Shown: positions 15,572 through 24,126, counted from the first letter of the stretch. The stretch: 26,867 nt of DNA from Oscillospiraceae bacterium (GCA_020024215.1 JAHHUC010000024.1:1-26867), one strand, 5' to 3'. Translations and numbers: made by a program. The notes: a model not told the origin generated them from the letters alone.

Positions 15572-16969
15572 CTATTCCTCCTTCAAAGTATAGCCCGGAT
15601 ACTGCCCCTTTTGCCGCTCGCTGCCCTTTTTTATCTCCCTGTAAACCTCATTGAGCTTATCCCAGGTTTCTTTGTCCACCCTGCCGTTGGGCATTATGTC
15701 AAAGCTCCTTTGAAAATAGCCCACCGCCTCCTCGGTTTTATTTCCGAAATAGCCGTCTATGTTAAGCGGAGGGATTTGATAGAAAAATTTTGAAAGATAA
15801 TCCAGCTCGCTTTGAACTGTCAGCACAGACGGGCCGTTCATGCCCCTTTTAAGCGTTACGCCGGGAAAGGGAAGCACATCGTCAGGCTCGTTCACCGAAA
15901 TGTAATCTATTATTCCGCGATACACCTCATATATGCTGTCCCAGGTTTTTTTGCCCACTATGCCGTCCTGCAAGAGGTTGTTTTCTGCCTGAAAAGCCCT
16001 GACAGCCCTTTCGGTGTCCTCTCCGAATATACCGTCCTGTGAAAGAGTGGGTATGGAAAAATCAAAATCGCCTATAAATGAGAGGAAATATTGAAGAGTC
16101 AGCACCTCGCCGCCCCTCATTCCCTTCCTAAGGGGCTTTTCATACTGCTTTGGCAGCTCTGACATTGTTATTCCCTCGCTTATAAGCTCCGAAAGCTTTT
16201 TGACAGATGTATGGATGTAAATTATCTTATACCATGTGGCTTTTCCGATTATTCCGTCAACTGTGAGATTGAACTGGCTCTGAAAGCTTTCTGCTGCATC
16301 TTTTGTGGCCTCGTCAAATTTTCCCAGCGTCTGGGGAATTTTAGGAATCGAGGGGAAATTTCGGGATATTCTGTTGAGGTAAACCTGCATACGCCTCACA
16401 TCCTGGCTGAAATCCCCTATTTTAAGGCTTTTTCCCGGATAGGAGGGCACATTTTCCTTAAAGGGTGCGTTTTCAACAAGGTTTATGTCATTTCCGTAAT
16501 AGCTCCTGACAATTTCAAGTGCGTTCAGCCCGTCCTTTGCCAAGGGCACTGTGCCCCATTGGGAAAGGCCGTCACAGGTGACTGTGGTTCCGTTGCAATA
16601 TTGGGCAAAAAAGGGATTTACCTGACCTTCCTTTCTCAAATAATCGTTGAACACCTCATCTGCAATCTGAGATATTGAGGAAAATATATTCCTGTTCTTT
16701 ATAAACTTCTGGTCAAACTGCGTGGAGCTTGTTATATCAAAATTATAGCCCTTTGAGGGGTACCATTCTGTGTATATCCTGTTGAGAGCAAAGGAAACCT
16801 GTGCATATATATTTGCCTTTATAGCCTCTCTCGGCCATGTGGAATATATTTCCGAGGAAGCTACATTCTTTATGTAATAAAGAAAGGGCACTCTGAGATT
16901 TTCTGCCTGTTCATCCGGTTTTCCCAGATGAACCACCATCTCCTTTGGTATAAAAACCGAATCCGCCAT
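15572..16969 (-). CDS. SpoIID/LytB-like protein with three PG-binding repeats
   Basis: The N-terminal about 185 residues resemble SpoIID/LytB, the lytic transglycosylase or amidase enhancer of sporulation. YIKNVASSEIYSTWPREAIKA (near 32-52) matches the SpoIID active region with its Glu, and GLSQWGTVPLAKDGLNALEI plus YYG (about 149-173) matches the C-terminal GMSQWGA...eIL.YYpG signature. Three PG_binding_1 repeats follow, at about 193-265, 287-355 and 374-443. No signal peptide or membrane anchor is visible, although the target is outside the membrane: either export is non-classical or the protein acts after mother-cell lysis. It lies in an operon with the small beta-sandwich protein upstream (one base between) and the double PG-binding protein downstream. 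Confidence 0.8.
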   Translation of the reverse strand: MADSVFIPKEMVVHLGKPDEQAENLRVPFLYYIKNVASSEIYSTWPREAIKANIYAQVSFALNRIYTEWYPSKGYNFDITSSTQFDQKFIKNRNIFSSISQIADEVFNDYLRKEGQVNPFFAQYCNGTTVTCDGLSQWGTVPLAKDGLNALEIVRSYYGNDINLVENAPFKENVPSYPGKSLKIGDFSQDVRRMQVYLNRISRNFPSIPKIPQTLGKFDEATKDAAESFQSQFNLTVDGIIGKATWYKIIYIHTSVKKLSELISEGITMSELPKQYEKPLRKGMRGGEVLTLQYFLSFIGDFDFSIPTLSQDGIFGEDTERAVRAFQAENNLLQDGIVGKKTWDSIYEVYRGIIDYISVNEPDDVLPFPGVTLKRGMNGPSVLTVQSELDYLSKFFYQIPPLNIDGYFGNKTEEAVGYFQRSFDIMPNGRVDKETWDKLNEVYREIKKGSERQKGQYPGYTLKEE

Positions 16970-16970
16970 C

Positions 16971-17312
16971 TTATATGTCCTCCTTGTAAGAGGGTATCAG
17001 GTTGACGCTCAAAAGCGAGGAGGTTCCCCCCACCAAATCCACATAAAGATTTTTAAGCGGCTCAAAGCCCTGTGCATATATGTCTGCCCTGTAATTTTCC
17101 TCCCTGTCATCTGAATAGGGCTTAAGGCTGTTTTCCTTGCTGGGCGATCTGAGCTTTACATAAGGAGTTGCCCCCTTGGAATCGGTTATCAAAAAAACCT
17201 CTATCTGACCGTTTCTGCTTATTATCACCTTTGCCCCCTCAACCGGAAAGGCATCGTTTCCTGAAAAGACCTGAACCTTCAAAAGTCCAATGCCTGTGCT
17301 GTTTTTGTCCAA
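16971..17312 (-). CDS. Carboxypeptidase-regulatory-like beta-sandwich protein
   Basis: A small 113-residue protein resembling the CarboxypepD_reg/transthyretin-like fold: LLKVQVFSGNDAFPVEGAKV...FLITDSKGATPYVKL, then a Tyr-rich segment with DIYAQGFEPLKNLYVDL. Such domains bind or scaffold at surfaces. The start is TTG at 17312, because AAAGGAGG sits 8 bases upstream; an in-frame ATG at 17420 lacks a site and would add an unlikely basic stretch. It is the first gene of the three-gene wall-binding operon. It has no signal peptide, like its neighbours. No promoter could be assigned. Confidence 0.7.
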   Translation of the reverse strand: MDKNSTGIGLLKVQVFSGNDAFPVEGAKVIISRNGQIEVFLITDSKGATPYVKLRSPSKENSLKPYSDDREENYRADIYAQGFEPLKNLYVDLVGGTSSLLSVNLIPSYKEDI

Positions 17313-17387
17313 AATAAAACCTCCTTTTAAAAAAATATTATTTTTTGCAGACGGGAAATATTCCTTTAAGTTAAAAGGACATATAAA

Positions 17388-17416
17388 TTGCTTTTTTTCC
17401 TTTTCTAATATATAAT
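17388..17416 (+). promoter_or_regulatory. Promoter of the DUF362 ferredoxin gene
   Basis: TTGCTT and a perfect TATAAT are separated by 17 bases, about 30 bases before the ATG at 17448. Confidence 0.65.
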
Positions 17417-17447
17417 GCAATAAAAAAATAAAAAGTGAGGAGCAGAT

Positions 17448-18575
17448 ATGAACAGTTCAAAGGTTTACTGGTGCGATTTCAGAGCGCACAACGGACTTGA
17501 TCTTACACAGAAGCTGAAAAAGCTTATCATCAAAGCAGGGATTGATGACATTGATTTTAAAAATCGCTTTGCCGCCATCAAAATTCACTTCGGCGAGCCG
17601 GGAAATCTTGCCTATCTTCGCCCTAATTATGCAAAAGCCGTGGCAGAGCTTATAAAGGAAAGAGGCGGAATGCCCTTTCTCACAGACTGCAACACGCTTT
17701 ATGCCGGCAGGAGAAAGCACGCTTTAGAGCATATAGAAGCCGCCTATGAAAACGGCTTTTCCCCCTTTTCCACAGGATGTCAGGTGATCATAGCCGACGG
17801 CTTAAAGGGCACTGACGATGTGGAGGTTCCGGTAAAAAACGGCTGCTACATCAAAAATGCAAAAATCGGAAGGGCTGTTATGGATGCGGATATCATTGTC
17901 TCGTTAAACCACTTCAAGGGGCATGAATCCACCGGCTTCGGCGGAGCTATCAAAAATCTGGGCATGGGCTGCGGCTCAAGGGCAGGCAAGATGGAGCAGC
18001 ACTGTGAGGGGCAGCCGGAGGTTAATGAGGACAGGTGCATAGGCTGTCACATCTGCAAAAATTCCTGCGGACAGGACGCCATCTCCTACACAGAGAGAGG
18101 AAAGGCAGTTATTGACGATAAAAAATGTGTGGGCTGCGGAAAGTGCATAGGCTTTTGCCCCATAAACGCAATCTCAAATAAAAATTACTGCGCCGATCAG
18201 CTTTTAAACTTCAAGATGGCAGAATATGCTCAGGCAGTCTGTCAGGACAGACCTCAGATACATATAAATATGGTTATGGATGTATCCCCCTACTGCGACT
18301 GCCACAGCGAAAACGATGCCCCCATAATACCTGATGTGGGAATGTTTGTATCAAAGGACCCGGTTGCTTTGGACAGGGCCTGCGCCGATATGTGCAACAA
18401 AATGCCCCATTTTGACAACAGCCTTTTAGGTGAAAAGCTCAGATATCAAAAGGACAGAGGCTGCCGTGATATTTTTTCCGCAGTATCCCCCAACACCGAT
18501 TGGACCGACTGCCTGAACCATGCCGAAAAAATCGGTCTTGGCACTCAGGAATATGAGCTGATAATGTTAAAATAA
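17448..18575 (+). CDS. DUF362 protein with two 4Fe-4S clusters
   Basis: A 375-residue cytosolic iron-sulfur protein. A DUF362 domain surrounds an inserted bacterial ferredoxin module with two cluster motifs: Cys197/200/203/207 (CIGCHICKNSC, the last followed by Gly rather than Pro) and Cys227/230/233/237 (CVGCGKCIGFCP). Conserved DUF362 features include IKIHFGEPGN (45-53) and VSLNHFKGHESTGFGGAIKN (151-170). The function is unknown; members occur in anaerobes and probably take part in electron transfer. GAGGAG precedes the ATG. It is monocistronic. Confidence 0.88.
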   Translation: MNSSKVYWCDFRAHNGLDLTQKLKKLIIKAGIDDIDFKNRFAAIKIHFGEPGNLAYLRPNYAKAVAELIKERGGMPFLTDCNTLYAGRRKHALEHIEAAYENGFSPFSTGCQVIIADGLKGTDDVEVPVKNGCYIKNAKIGRAVMDADIIVSLNHFKGHESTGFGGAIKNLGMGCGSRAGKMEQHCEGQPEVNEDRCIGCHICKNSCGQDAISYTERGKAVIDDKKCVGCGKCIGFCPINAISNKNYCADQLLNFKMAEYAQAVCQDRPQIHINMVMDVSPYCDCHSENDAPIIPDVGMFVSKDPVALDRACADMCNKMPHFDNSLLGEKLRYQKDRGCRDIFSAVSPNTDWTDCLNHAEKIGLGTQEYELIMLK

Positions 18576-18625
18576 CAGAATTTAAGTAAAATTTTTTCTC
18601 TTTTGCTGAAAATATACTTTTTAAG

Positions 18626-18654
18626 TTGACTTGAGTTTAATAAAATAGTATGCT
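18626..18654 (+). promoter_or_regulatory. Promoter of the chemoreceptor gene
   Basis: TTGACT and TATGCT are separated by 17 bases. It would give an mRNA leader of about 120 bases before the ATG at 18783. Confidence 0.6.
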
Positions 18655-18662
18655 TGTATATA

Positions 18663-18782
18663 GGCCAGAAAGTGGATTATTTGGATGTTTTTTGTAATTT
18701 TCTGCCGTAAAAATCCGAAAATTTACAGTTGTTTTACAACAGCTCTCCTCTTTCTGAGACGGCAGCTAAAGGAGTCGGGTCG
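18663..18782 (+). promoter_or_regulatory. Potentially structured 5' leader of the chemoreceptor
   Basis: Several complementary blocks can pair: CAGAAAG (18666-18672) with CTTTCTG (18750-18756), CTGCCGT (18702-18708) with ACGGCAG (18759-18765), GTTGT with ACAAC (a local hairpin near 18728-18740) and CTCCT with the AGGAG of the ribosome binding site (18768-18774). Some of these are mutually exclusive, which allows switching. It does not match the c-di-GMP (GEMM) riboswitch consensus often found before such genes. Whether it regulates is inference. Confidence 0.35.
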
Positions 18783-20522
18783 ATGAAAAAAGTAAAAAAT
18801 ATTGTGGAGAAAAAACCTAAAACAGCAAAGGGCAAAAGGAAGCTTAAACAATCCTCTGTAATAAAGCTGCTGAGCAGCTTTTCAGCGGCTGCCCTGCTGT
18901 TTGTTTTCGTTATGCTGATTTTCAACATGAGAGCCAGCAATAAATTTGACGTTCTTACAGATCAGGGCGACCTTCTTGCCGACAACGCCCAGAAATTTGT
19001 AAATACATCGGAATATCTTACAAACGAGGTCAGGGCATATGCCTCAAGCGGAGACAAAAGCCGCTATGACAACTATTTCCGCGAAATCAGGCAGGATAAA
19101 AACCGCGAGAAGTCCATTGAGGCAATGGAAAAGCTGGGCATGACAGATGTGGAAAGCAAGATTGTCCATGAGATAAAATCCCTTTCTGACAGCCTTGTCC
19201 CCATTGAGGAAAAGGCGATAGCCCTCAAGGAGCAGCAGCTTGACCAGGAGGCCGTAGACCTTGTTTACGGTGTTCAGTATGAGAGCATTGTCTCTAAAAT
19301 TCACGGCTTGGAGGAAAAGCTGATGTCCTCTGTGTGGCAGAGACTGGAAGAAACACAGAGCAGGCTGGGCAGCCTGATTGACACCACCTTCTATTTCACA
19401 TTTGCCAGCCTTATTATTGTTGTGGTGTTACAGTGCATCATCATATCCTATGTGCTTAAAAGCATATTGCGCCCGCTTGTCAACGTCGAGGAAAATATGC
19501 GCATGCTTGCAGACGGTCAGCTCAATGCAAAGCTGGGCATTGATGAGGATGAAACAGAGCTAGGACAGCTTGCAATTTCCATAAACTATACAAAGAGGCG
19601 CATTTACAACATAATACAGGATATAAATTATGTTCTGGGTGAAATGGCAAAGGGCAACTTCACAGTGAAGCTCGATATCACTGACCATTACACCGGCTTT
19701 TACGAGCCTATACTGGTGTCCATGAGAACACTTAAGGATGAGCAGAATGACACACTTTTAAAAATTGACATGGCATCCGAGCAGGTTGCTGTGGGCGCAG
19801 ATCAGGTTTCTGTGGGCGCACAGTCGCTGGCTCAGGGCGCAACCGAGCAGGCGAGCGCCGTTCAGGAGCTTTCTGCAACCATCAATGACATATCCGAAAA
19901 CGCAAAGAGCAATTCTGAAAGCACCGCTTTGGCATTGGAACATTCCAGAAAGGCAGCAGAATTTGTTTCCAACAGCGCACAGAACATAAGGGAAATGGTT
20001 TCTGCCATGAACGAAATTTCAAAATCCTCCAACGAGATAAGCAAGATAATTGCAACCATTGAAAACATAGCCTTCCAGACAAATATACTGGCGCTTAACG
20101 CAGCTGTGGAGGCTGCAAGAGCCGGAGCTGCCGGAAAGGGCTTTGCAGTTGTTGCAGATGAGGTGAGAAATTTGGCATCCAAATCCGATGAGGCTGCCAA
20201 AGCCACAAAGGATCTTATCAGCAGCTCCATAAACGCAGTTAAGAACGGAGAATCCATAGTTTCACTTGTGACAGATGCCTTGGATTCCACCATTGAGGCC
20301 TCAAATCAGGCAGAGGCGGATATAGAATCCATCACGGCTGCAATCTTAAAGGAGACAGGCATCATATCTCAGGTTGCAGAGGGAATAGACCAGATAGCCT
20401 CGGTTGTTCAGACCAACTCGGCTACAAGTGAGGAATCTGCCGCTGCCAGCGAGGAGCTTTCCTCTCAGGCACAGATTTTAAAGGAGCTGGTAGGTCACTT
20501 CCGGCTTAATAAGGAAAGCTAA
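18783..20522 (+). CDS. Methyl-accepting chemotaxis protein
   Basis: Transmembrane chemoreceptor that signals to CheA/CheW. From the ATG at 18783 (AAAGGAG 8 bases upstream; the in-frame TTG at 18729 has no site) it has 579 residues: Lys-rich cytosolic start, helix 1 (about 31-48), an extracytoplasmic helical sensor (about 49-203, four-helix-bundle type), helix 2 (about 204-224), HAMP (about 225-278) and the signalling coiled coil, with the hairpin tip IENIAFQTNILALNAAVEAARAG (426-448) fully conserved. The ligand is unknown. No other chemotaxis or flagellar gene lies in the window. A long C-terminal coiled coil without a pentapeptide tether is visible. Confidence 0.95.
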   Translation: MKKVKNIVEKKPKTAKGKRKLKQSSVIKLLSSFSAAALLFVFVMLIFNMRASNKFDVLTDQGDLLADNAQKFVNTSEYLTNEVRAYASSGDKSRYDNYFREIRQDKNREKSIEAMEKLGMTDVESKIVHEIKSLSDSLVPIEEKAIALKEQQLDQEAVDLVYGVQYESIVSKIHGLEEKLMSSVWQRLEETQSRLGSLIDTTFYFTFASLIIVVVLQCIIISYVLKSILRPLVNVEENMRMLADGQLNAKLGIDEDETELGQLAISINYTKRRIYNIIQDINYVLGEMAKGNFTVKLDITDHYTGFYEPILVSMRTLKDEQNDTLLKIDMASEQVAVGADQVSVGAQSLAQGATEQASAVQELSATINDISENAKSNSESTALALEHSRKAAEFVSNSAQNIREMVSAMNEISKSSNEISKIIATIENIAFQTNILALNAAVEAARAGAAGKGFAVVADEVRNLASKSDEAAKATKDLISSSINAVKNGESIVSLVTDALDSTIEASNQAEADIESITAAILKETGIISQVAEGIDQIASVVQTNSATSEESAAASEELSSQAQILKELVGHFRLNKES

Positions 20523-20538
20523 AAACAGATATGACGGC

Positions 20539-20574
20539 AAAAAGCCTTGCAGCATAAAATCTGCAAGGCTTTTT
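20539..20574 (+). terminator. Terminator of the chemoreceptor gene
   Basis: AAAAAGCCTTGCAG and CTGCAAGGCTTTTT form a perfect 14-bp stem around an 8-base loop, with its T-run inside and after the 3' arm. Confidence 0.88.
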
Positions 20575-20598
20575 CATTAACTGACATAAGGATAAAAT

Positions 20599-20634
20599 AA
20601 CAGCAGCAGTCAAATATATCAGTCTGCTGCTGTT
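20599..20634 (-). terminator. Terminator for the EFR1 gene
   Basis: AACAGCAGCAG and CTGCTGCTGTT form a perfect 11-bp stem. Read on the minus strand it lies about 30 bases past the stop at 20665 and is followed by a T-rich stretch. Confidence 0.65.
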
Positions 20635-20664
20635 TTACTGTTATAAATTATATAAATGCCTTCT

Positions 20665-21480
20665 TTAAACAAACAGGGCATTGGGATGTCTTTCGTTTTC
20701 GTACATTGCCTCCAGCTCGCTCTTGTGGTAGAGATAGCCTTCGTCATCAAAATACTTTGCACCCTCAGGACATTTCTTTATGCAGGCACAGCACTTCATG
20801 CAGATTCCGTTGATGGTGGAAAAATCCTCTGTGCTGATAGAGCCCATAGGACATAAGGAGGCGCAAAGTCCGCATTTTATACATTTTTCGGCATCTGTCT
20901 TGGGCTTTACCTTTCTTATGTCAATTCCGTTGCCGTTTCTGTCTCTGGGTGTGTAATAAGGCCTTATGGGGTCGCATCCCTCACAGAAAAAGTCCTCACC
21001 TTTAAAATCGGGCAGCTTTTTGATTATTGCATCCTTGAATTCGTCCATTTCCTTTAAATCCTGCTCATCGGGCCTGCCCTTTCCCAAGGTTTTTGAAAAG
21101 GAATGTTCTCCTACAAAGGCGCCGGCGGCAATGGGGGAAAATCCGGTTTTCTTCATTATGAGCTTCAATTCAATCAGTGCATCATCAAAATTTCTGTTGC
21201 CGAAAAGCACAACCGGAACAGCTATGGCGTTGTTTCCCTCCATAGTGTCCAGAAATTTGAGCATAAGGTTGGGAACTCTTCCGGCTATTACCGGAAGCCC
21301 CAGAACAACCATATCCTCAGCTGTAAAAACAAGGGGCTGCTGTCTGTTTTTAGGAAGAGTGAAGTCATATTCCTCATATTCAAGCCCCAGCTCCTCACTT
21401 ATTCCCTTTGAAATACGGCACACTGTCTTTTTCGTGGTGTCTGTACCTGAAAAGTAAACACCCCAAATTTTTTTAATCAT
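20665..21480 (-). CDS. EFR1-type flavodoxin-ferredoxin fusion
   Basis: A 271-residue cytosolic redox protein. Residues 1-165 are flavodoxin-like, with the phosphate-binding loop YFSGTDTTKK (9-18) and FGNRNFDDALIEL (93-105). The C-terminal part has two 4Fe-4S motifs: Cys200/203/206/210 (CIKCGLCASLCP) and Cys227/230/233/237 (CMKCCACIKKCP). The order and the FSGTGNT-like loop fit the EFR1 family of anaerobes. It likely shuttles electrons between ferredoxin-type partners through FMN; the partner is not visible. GAGGAG precedes the ATG, and a likely promoter (TTGAAC-N17-TAATAT) lies upstream. Confidence 0.88.
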   Translation of the reverse strand: MIKKIWGVYFSGTDTTKKTVCRISKGISEELGLEYEEYDFTLPKNRQQPLVFTAEDMVVLGLPVIAGRVPNLMLKFLDTMEGNNAIAVPVVLFGNRNFDDALIELKLIMKKTGFSPIAAGAFVGEHSFSKTLGKGRPDEQDLKEMDEFKDAIIKKLPDFKGEDFFCEGCDPIRPYYTPRDRNGNGIDIRKVKPKTDAEKCIKCGLCASLCPMGSISTEDFSTINGICMKCCACIKKCPEGAKYFDDEGYLYHKSELEAMYENERHPNALFV

Positions 21481-21619
21481 GTCTCCTCATCCTTTTCTAT
21501 GATGTTATACTATATTAACACATTTCAAAGAATTGTTCAACAATGCCTGAGGCTTATTGACAACCGCCCTCACTTTGCTTAAACTTAGCTTATAATAATT
21601 TTCAGGGAGGTATTTTTTT

Positions 21620-22585
21620 ATGGAGAGAAAAATCGGCATCTGCCTTAACTTTGACGATGAGGAAAGGCTTGCAAAAATAAAGAATTTCTGTGAGGAAAAG
21701 GGCTTTGTGCCAAAGTTCATGACCTTAAAAACCATTGATACCGACTTTATAAAAGATTGCGAGGTGCTCTTCGGCTTTTTCCCAAGAAAGGTGCTCAGGC
21801 AGGCAGAAAAGCTGAGATGGTTCCAATGCTCCTATGCAGGTGTTGACAAATTTTCAGATGAAAGCCTCTACCACTCCCATGACGTAATTCTCACAAATTC
21901 CAGGGGGGCATACGGCACAACCATTGCAGAGCATATGATATGTGTCACGCTGATGATGATGCGTCGCTTTAAGCCCTATATGGACAATCAGAACAGGAAA
22001 ATATGGAAAGCTCTTGGGGATATCGACTCCATAACAGGCTCAACCGCCGCCGTTATAGGCTTAGGGGACATAGGCTCTAACTATGCCATGCGCCTTAAGG
22101 CTATGGGGGCTTATGTAAAGGCTGTGCGAAATGACAAAAACAAGCCCTCGCCCTATGCAGACGAAATATATGCCCCTGATGAAATTGAAAGGGCATTAAA
22201 GGATGCTGACATCGTTGCCCTCTCCATGCCCTCTACAAAAGACACGGAGCATACCATCACAAGAGAGCGGCTTGCCATGATGAAAAAGGGCGCCTATTTT
22301 ATAAATGTGGGCAGAGGAAGCGCCGTTGACCAGGATGCGCTTGTGGATGCATTAAAATCCGGTCAGCTTAAGGGTGCTGCTCTGGACGTATTTTCCCATG
22401 AGCCCTTAGAAAGCGGCGATGCCATCTGGGATGCACCCAACCTAATAATAACACCCCACATTTCAGGAAACACAAATCTTCCCCTCACACGGGACAACAT
22501 AATAAATATATTCACCGAAAACATGGAAAGCTATTTAAAGGGCGAGGATCTAAAGAATGTGGTTGTAAGAAGCAGGGGCTATTAA
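21620..22585 (+). CDS. D-2-hydroxyacid dehydrogenase
   Basis: An NAD(P)-dependent dehydrogenase of the D-isomer 2-hydroxyacid family, interconverting a 2-oxoacid and a D-2-hydroxyacid. The 321-residue protein has the Rossmann motif GLGDIG (147-152) and the catalytic Arg232 (NVGRGSAVD), Glu261 (DVFSHEPL) and His280 (TPHISGNT). The cofactor strand after the Rossmann motif ends in AVRND rather than the usual acidic NAD-selecting residue, so NADP use is possible. GGGAGG precedes the ATG. It is a single gene with a terminator at its end. The substrate cannot be fixed from sequence. Confidence 0.9.
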   Translation: MERKIGICLNFDDEERLAKIKNFCEEKGFVPKFMTLKTIDTDFIKDCEVLFGFFPRKVLRQAEKLRWFQCSYAGVDKFSDESLYHSHDVILTNSRGAYGTTIAEHMICVTLMMMRRFKPYMDNQNRKIWKALGDIDSITGSTAAVIGLGDIGSNYAMRLKAMGAYVKAVRNDKNKPSPYADEIYAPDEIERALKDADIVALSMPSTKDTEHTITRERLAMMKKGAYFINVGRGSAVDQDALVDALKSGQLKGAALDVFSHEPLESGDAIWDAPNLIITPHISGNTNLPLTRDNIINIFTENMESYLKGEDLKNVVVRSRGY

Positions 22586-22592
22586 AAAAAGA

Positions 22593-22619
22593 GAGACTTT
22601 GGAATGTATCCAAAGTCTC
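22593..22619. terminator. Bidirectional terminator
   Basis: GAGACTTTGG and CCAAAGTCTC form a perfect 10-bp stem with a 7-base loop. On the minus strand it is followed by TCTTTTTTT, a strong tail for the arginine deiminase gene; on the plus strand by TTT. Confidence 0.8.
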
Positions 22620-22628
22620 TTTCAGCTA

Positions 22629-23855
22629 TTAAATGTCTTCTCTTAAAATGGGCATGCTCATGCATCTTGGGCCGCCGCGTCCGCGGGAAAGCTCCGATGA
22701 GGTCATCTTCAAAACCTTTATGCCCTTTTGCTCCAAAAGGTCATTTGTGACATAGTTTCTGTCATAAACTATAACCTTTCCGGGGGAGATGCAAAGTGTG
22801 TTGGAGCCGTCATTCCACTGCTCTCTCTCAGCTGCTATATAATTGTCGCCGCCGCATCTTATAAGCTCCACCTTAGCTGTGCCCAGATAATATGCCAATG
22901 TCTCCTCCAAGCTGGCATTAAGCTCACGGACCTTAAGCTCATCCTTTCTGTCGCCCTTTTTGATTTCAAATGTCCTCAATGTTCCCATAATTCCGGGATG
23001 CACTGTGAACTTATCATAATCCACCTGTGTGAACACCGTGTCAAGATGCATAAATGCTCTTGTCGGGGGGATAACAAAGGCAAGGACTGTATCTATTGTG
23101 GATTGCTCGTCGCTGAAAATATTTCTTGCCAGCTGCTCTATTGCCTCAGGCTGTGTTCTCTGAGAAATTCCGCAGGCTATAACGCTTGAGCTTAAATTGA
23201 GTATATCTCCGCCCTCTATGTGAAAGCTCATATCCCTGTCATAATAGAACTTTGTGGAATCCTTAAAATCTCTGTGATATTTTAAGATGTACTTCCCGTA
23301 TATTGTCTCTCTGCATCTTGTAACAGAATACATCTTATTTAAGGAAACGCCGTTGCCAATTGTAGCAAAGGGGTCCCTTGTGAAATAGAGGTTTGGGATA
23401 GGCTCCATTACAAAGCGGTGCTCATGGGAGAGATATTTTGTGAGGGGGCTTCTTCCGCTGACATCAATCTCATTGAAGCCGACTCCTGCCATAGTTTTCA
23501 GAACCAGCTCCTTTTCGTCGGAAATGGCTTCTAAAAATTCCCTTACCTCTTTTTTATAATGTATGGCAGCATCTCCGGAATTGTTTATTACATCCTCAAT
23601 AAAATCATCCTTTAGTTCAGGGCTTTCCTTGAGCACCTGTGCAGTCAGGTCCTCTAAATAGCATACCTCACAGCCGTTATCTCTTAAAATGGAGGCAAAT
23701 TCGTCATGCTCTGCCTGCGCCTTCCTCAAAAAGGGGATGTCATCAAACAAAAGCCTTTCCAGAGAATTGGGAATAAGGTGCTCCAATTCTTCTCCGGGAC
23801 GGTGCAGAAGCACTTTTTTAAGTGTACCTATCTCGCTTTTAACATTTATGGGCAT
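22629..23855 (-). CDS. arcA: Arginine deiminase
   Basis: Hydrolyses arginine to citrulline and ammonia, the first step of the ADI pathway giving ATP and acid resistance. From the ATG at 23855 (AGGAGG 8 bases upstream) it has 408 residues, the family length; an upstream in-frame ATG (23912) has no site. Conserved guanidino-group enzyme motifs are present: HIEGGDILNLS, HLDTVFTQVD (catalytic His), CGGD and the C-terminal RGRGGPRCMSMP, with nucleophile Cys398. Ornithine carbamoyltransferase, carbamate kinase and an arginine/ornithine antiporter are not adjacent, so the pathway is split or it acts alone. Confidence 0.95.
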   Translation of the reverse strand: MPINVKSEIGTLKKVLLHRPGEELEHLIPNSLERLLFDDIPFLRKAQAEHDEFASILRDNGCEVCYLEDLTAQVLKESPELKDDFIEDVINNSGDAAIHYKKEVREFLEAISDEKELVLKTMAGVGFNEIDVSGRSPLTKYLSHEHRFVMEPIPNLYFTRDPFATIGNGVSLNKMYSVTRCRETIYGKYILKYHRDFKDSTKFYYDRDMSFHIEGGDILNLSSSVIACGISQRTQPEAIEQLARNIFSDEQSTIDTVLAFVIPPTRAFMHLDTVFTQVDYDKFTVHPGIMGTLRTFEIKKGDRKDELKVRELNASLEETLAYYLGTAKVELIRCGGDNYIAAEREQWNDGSNTLCISPGKVIVYDRNYVTNDLLEQKGIKVLKMTSSELSRGRGGPRCMSMPILREDI

Positions 23856-23882
23856 TTCCTGTTCCTCCTGTCTTTTTTTGGA

Positions 23883-23908
23883 TGTATAAATCTTTCCGAT
23901 TTTATACA
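23883..23908 (-). promoter_or_regulatory. Inverted repeat in the arcA leader
   Basis: TGTATAAA and TTTATACA are perfect inverted copies 10 bases apart, just upstream of the arcA ribosome binding site. It could be an operator or an RNA hairpin. It only half resembles an ArgR box, which should be a continuous 18-bp palindrome, so ArgR control is not claimed. Confidence 0.35.
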
Positions 23909-23986
23909 GCACTGTTTTTAGCTTGATTATAAGGTTTTTTGTGGTTTTTCGCCTTTCCCTAAATCAATTTTATACATTCATCTTAA

Positions 23987-24015
23987 CCTTATAGGCAGCA
24001 GTTGTCAATAGCTGC
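23987..24015 (-). promoter_or_regulatory. Possible arcA promoter
   Basis: On the minus strand TTGACA and TAAGAT are separated by 17 bases, about 130 bases upstream of the ATG at 23855. It would place the TGTATAAA inverted repeat inside the transcribed leader. Confidence 0.45.
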
Positions 24016-24049
24016 GGCAAAAAAATTTGGTTTTTTTTAAAAAAAGCTC

Positions 24050-24078
24050 TTGATTTTTCCAAGTGTATGGTATATACT
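24050..24078 (+). promoter_or_regulatory. Promoter of the selenoprotein peroxiredoxin
   Basis: TTGATT and TATACT are separated by 17 bases, about 50 bases before the ATG at 24127. Confidence 0.6.
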
Positions 24079-24126
24079 CTAAAAGTAAGAAAGATTATCA
24101 CTTTTTTCAAAAAAAGGAGGACTTAC

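Noticed and set aside
18663..18782. c-di-GMP riboswitch before the chemoreceptor
   Set aside because: The conserved GEMM-I elements (CACGCACAGGGCAAACC-like and the GGxACGCAAAGCC segment) are not present.
23883..23908. ArgR operator upstream of arcA
   Set aside because: An ARG box should be an 18-bp imperfect palindrome; here the half-sites are separated by 10 bases and the central bases do not fit.
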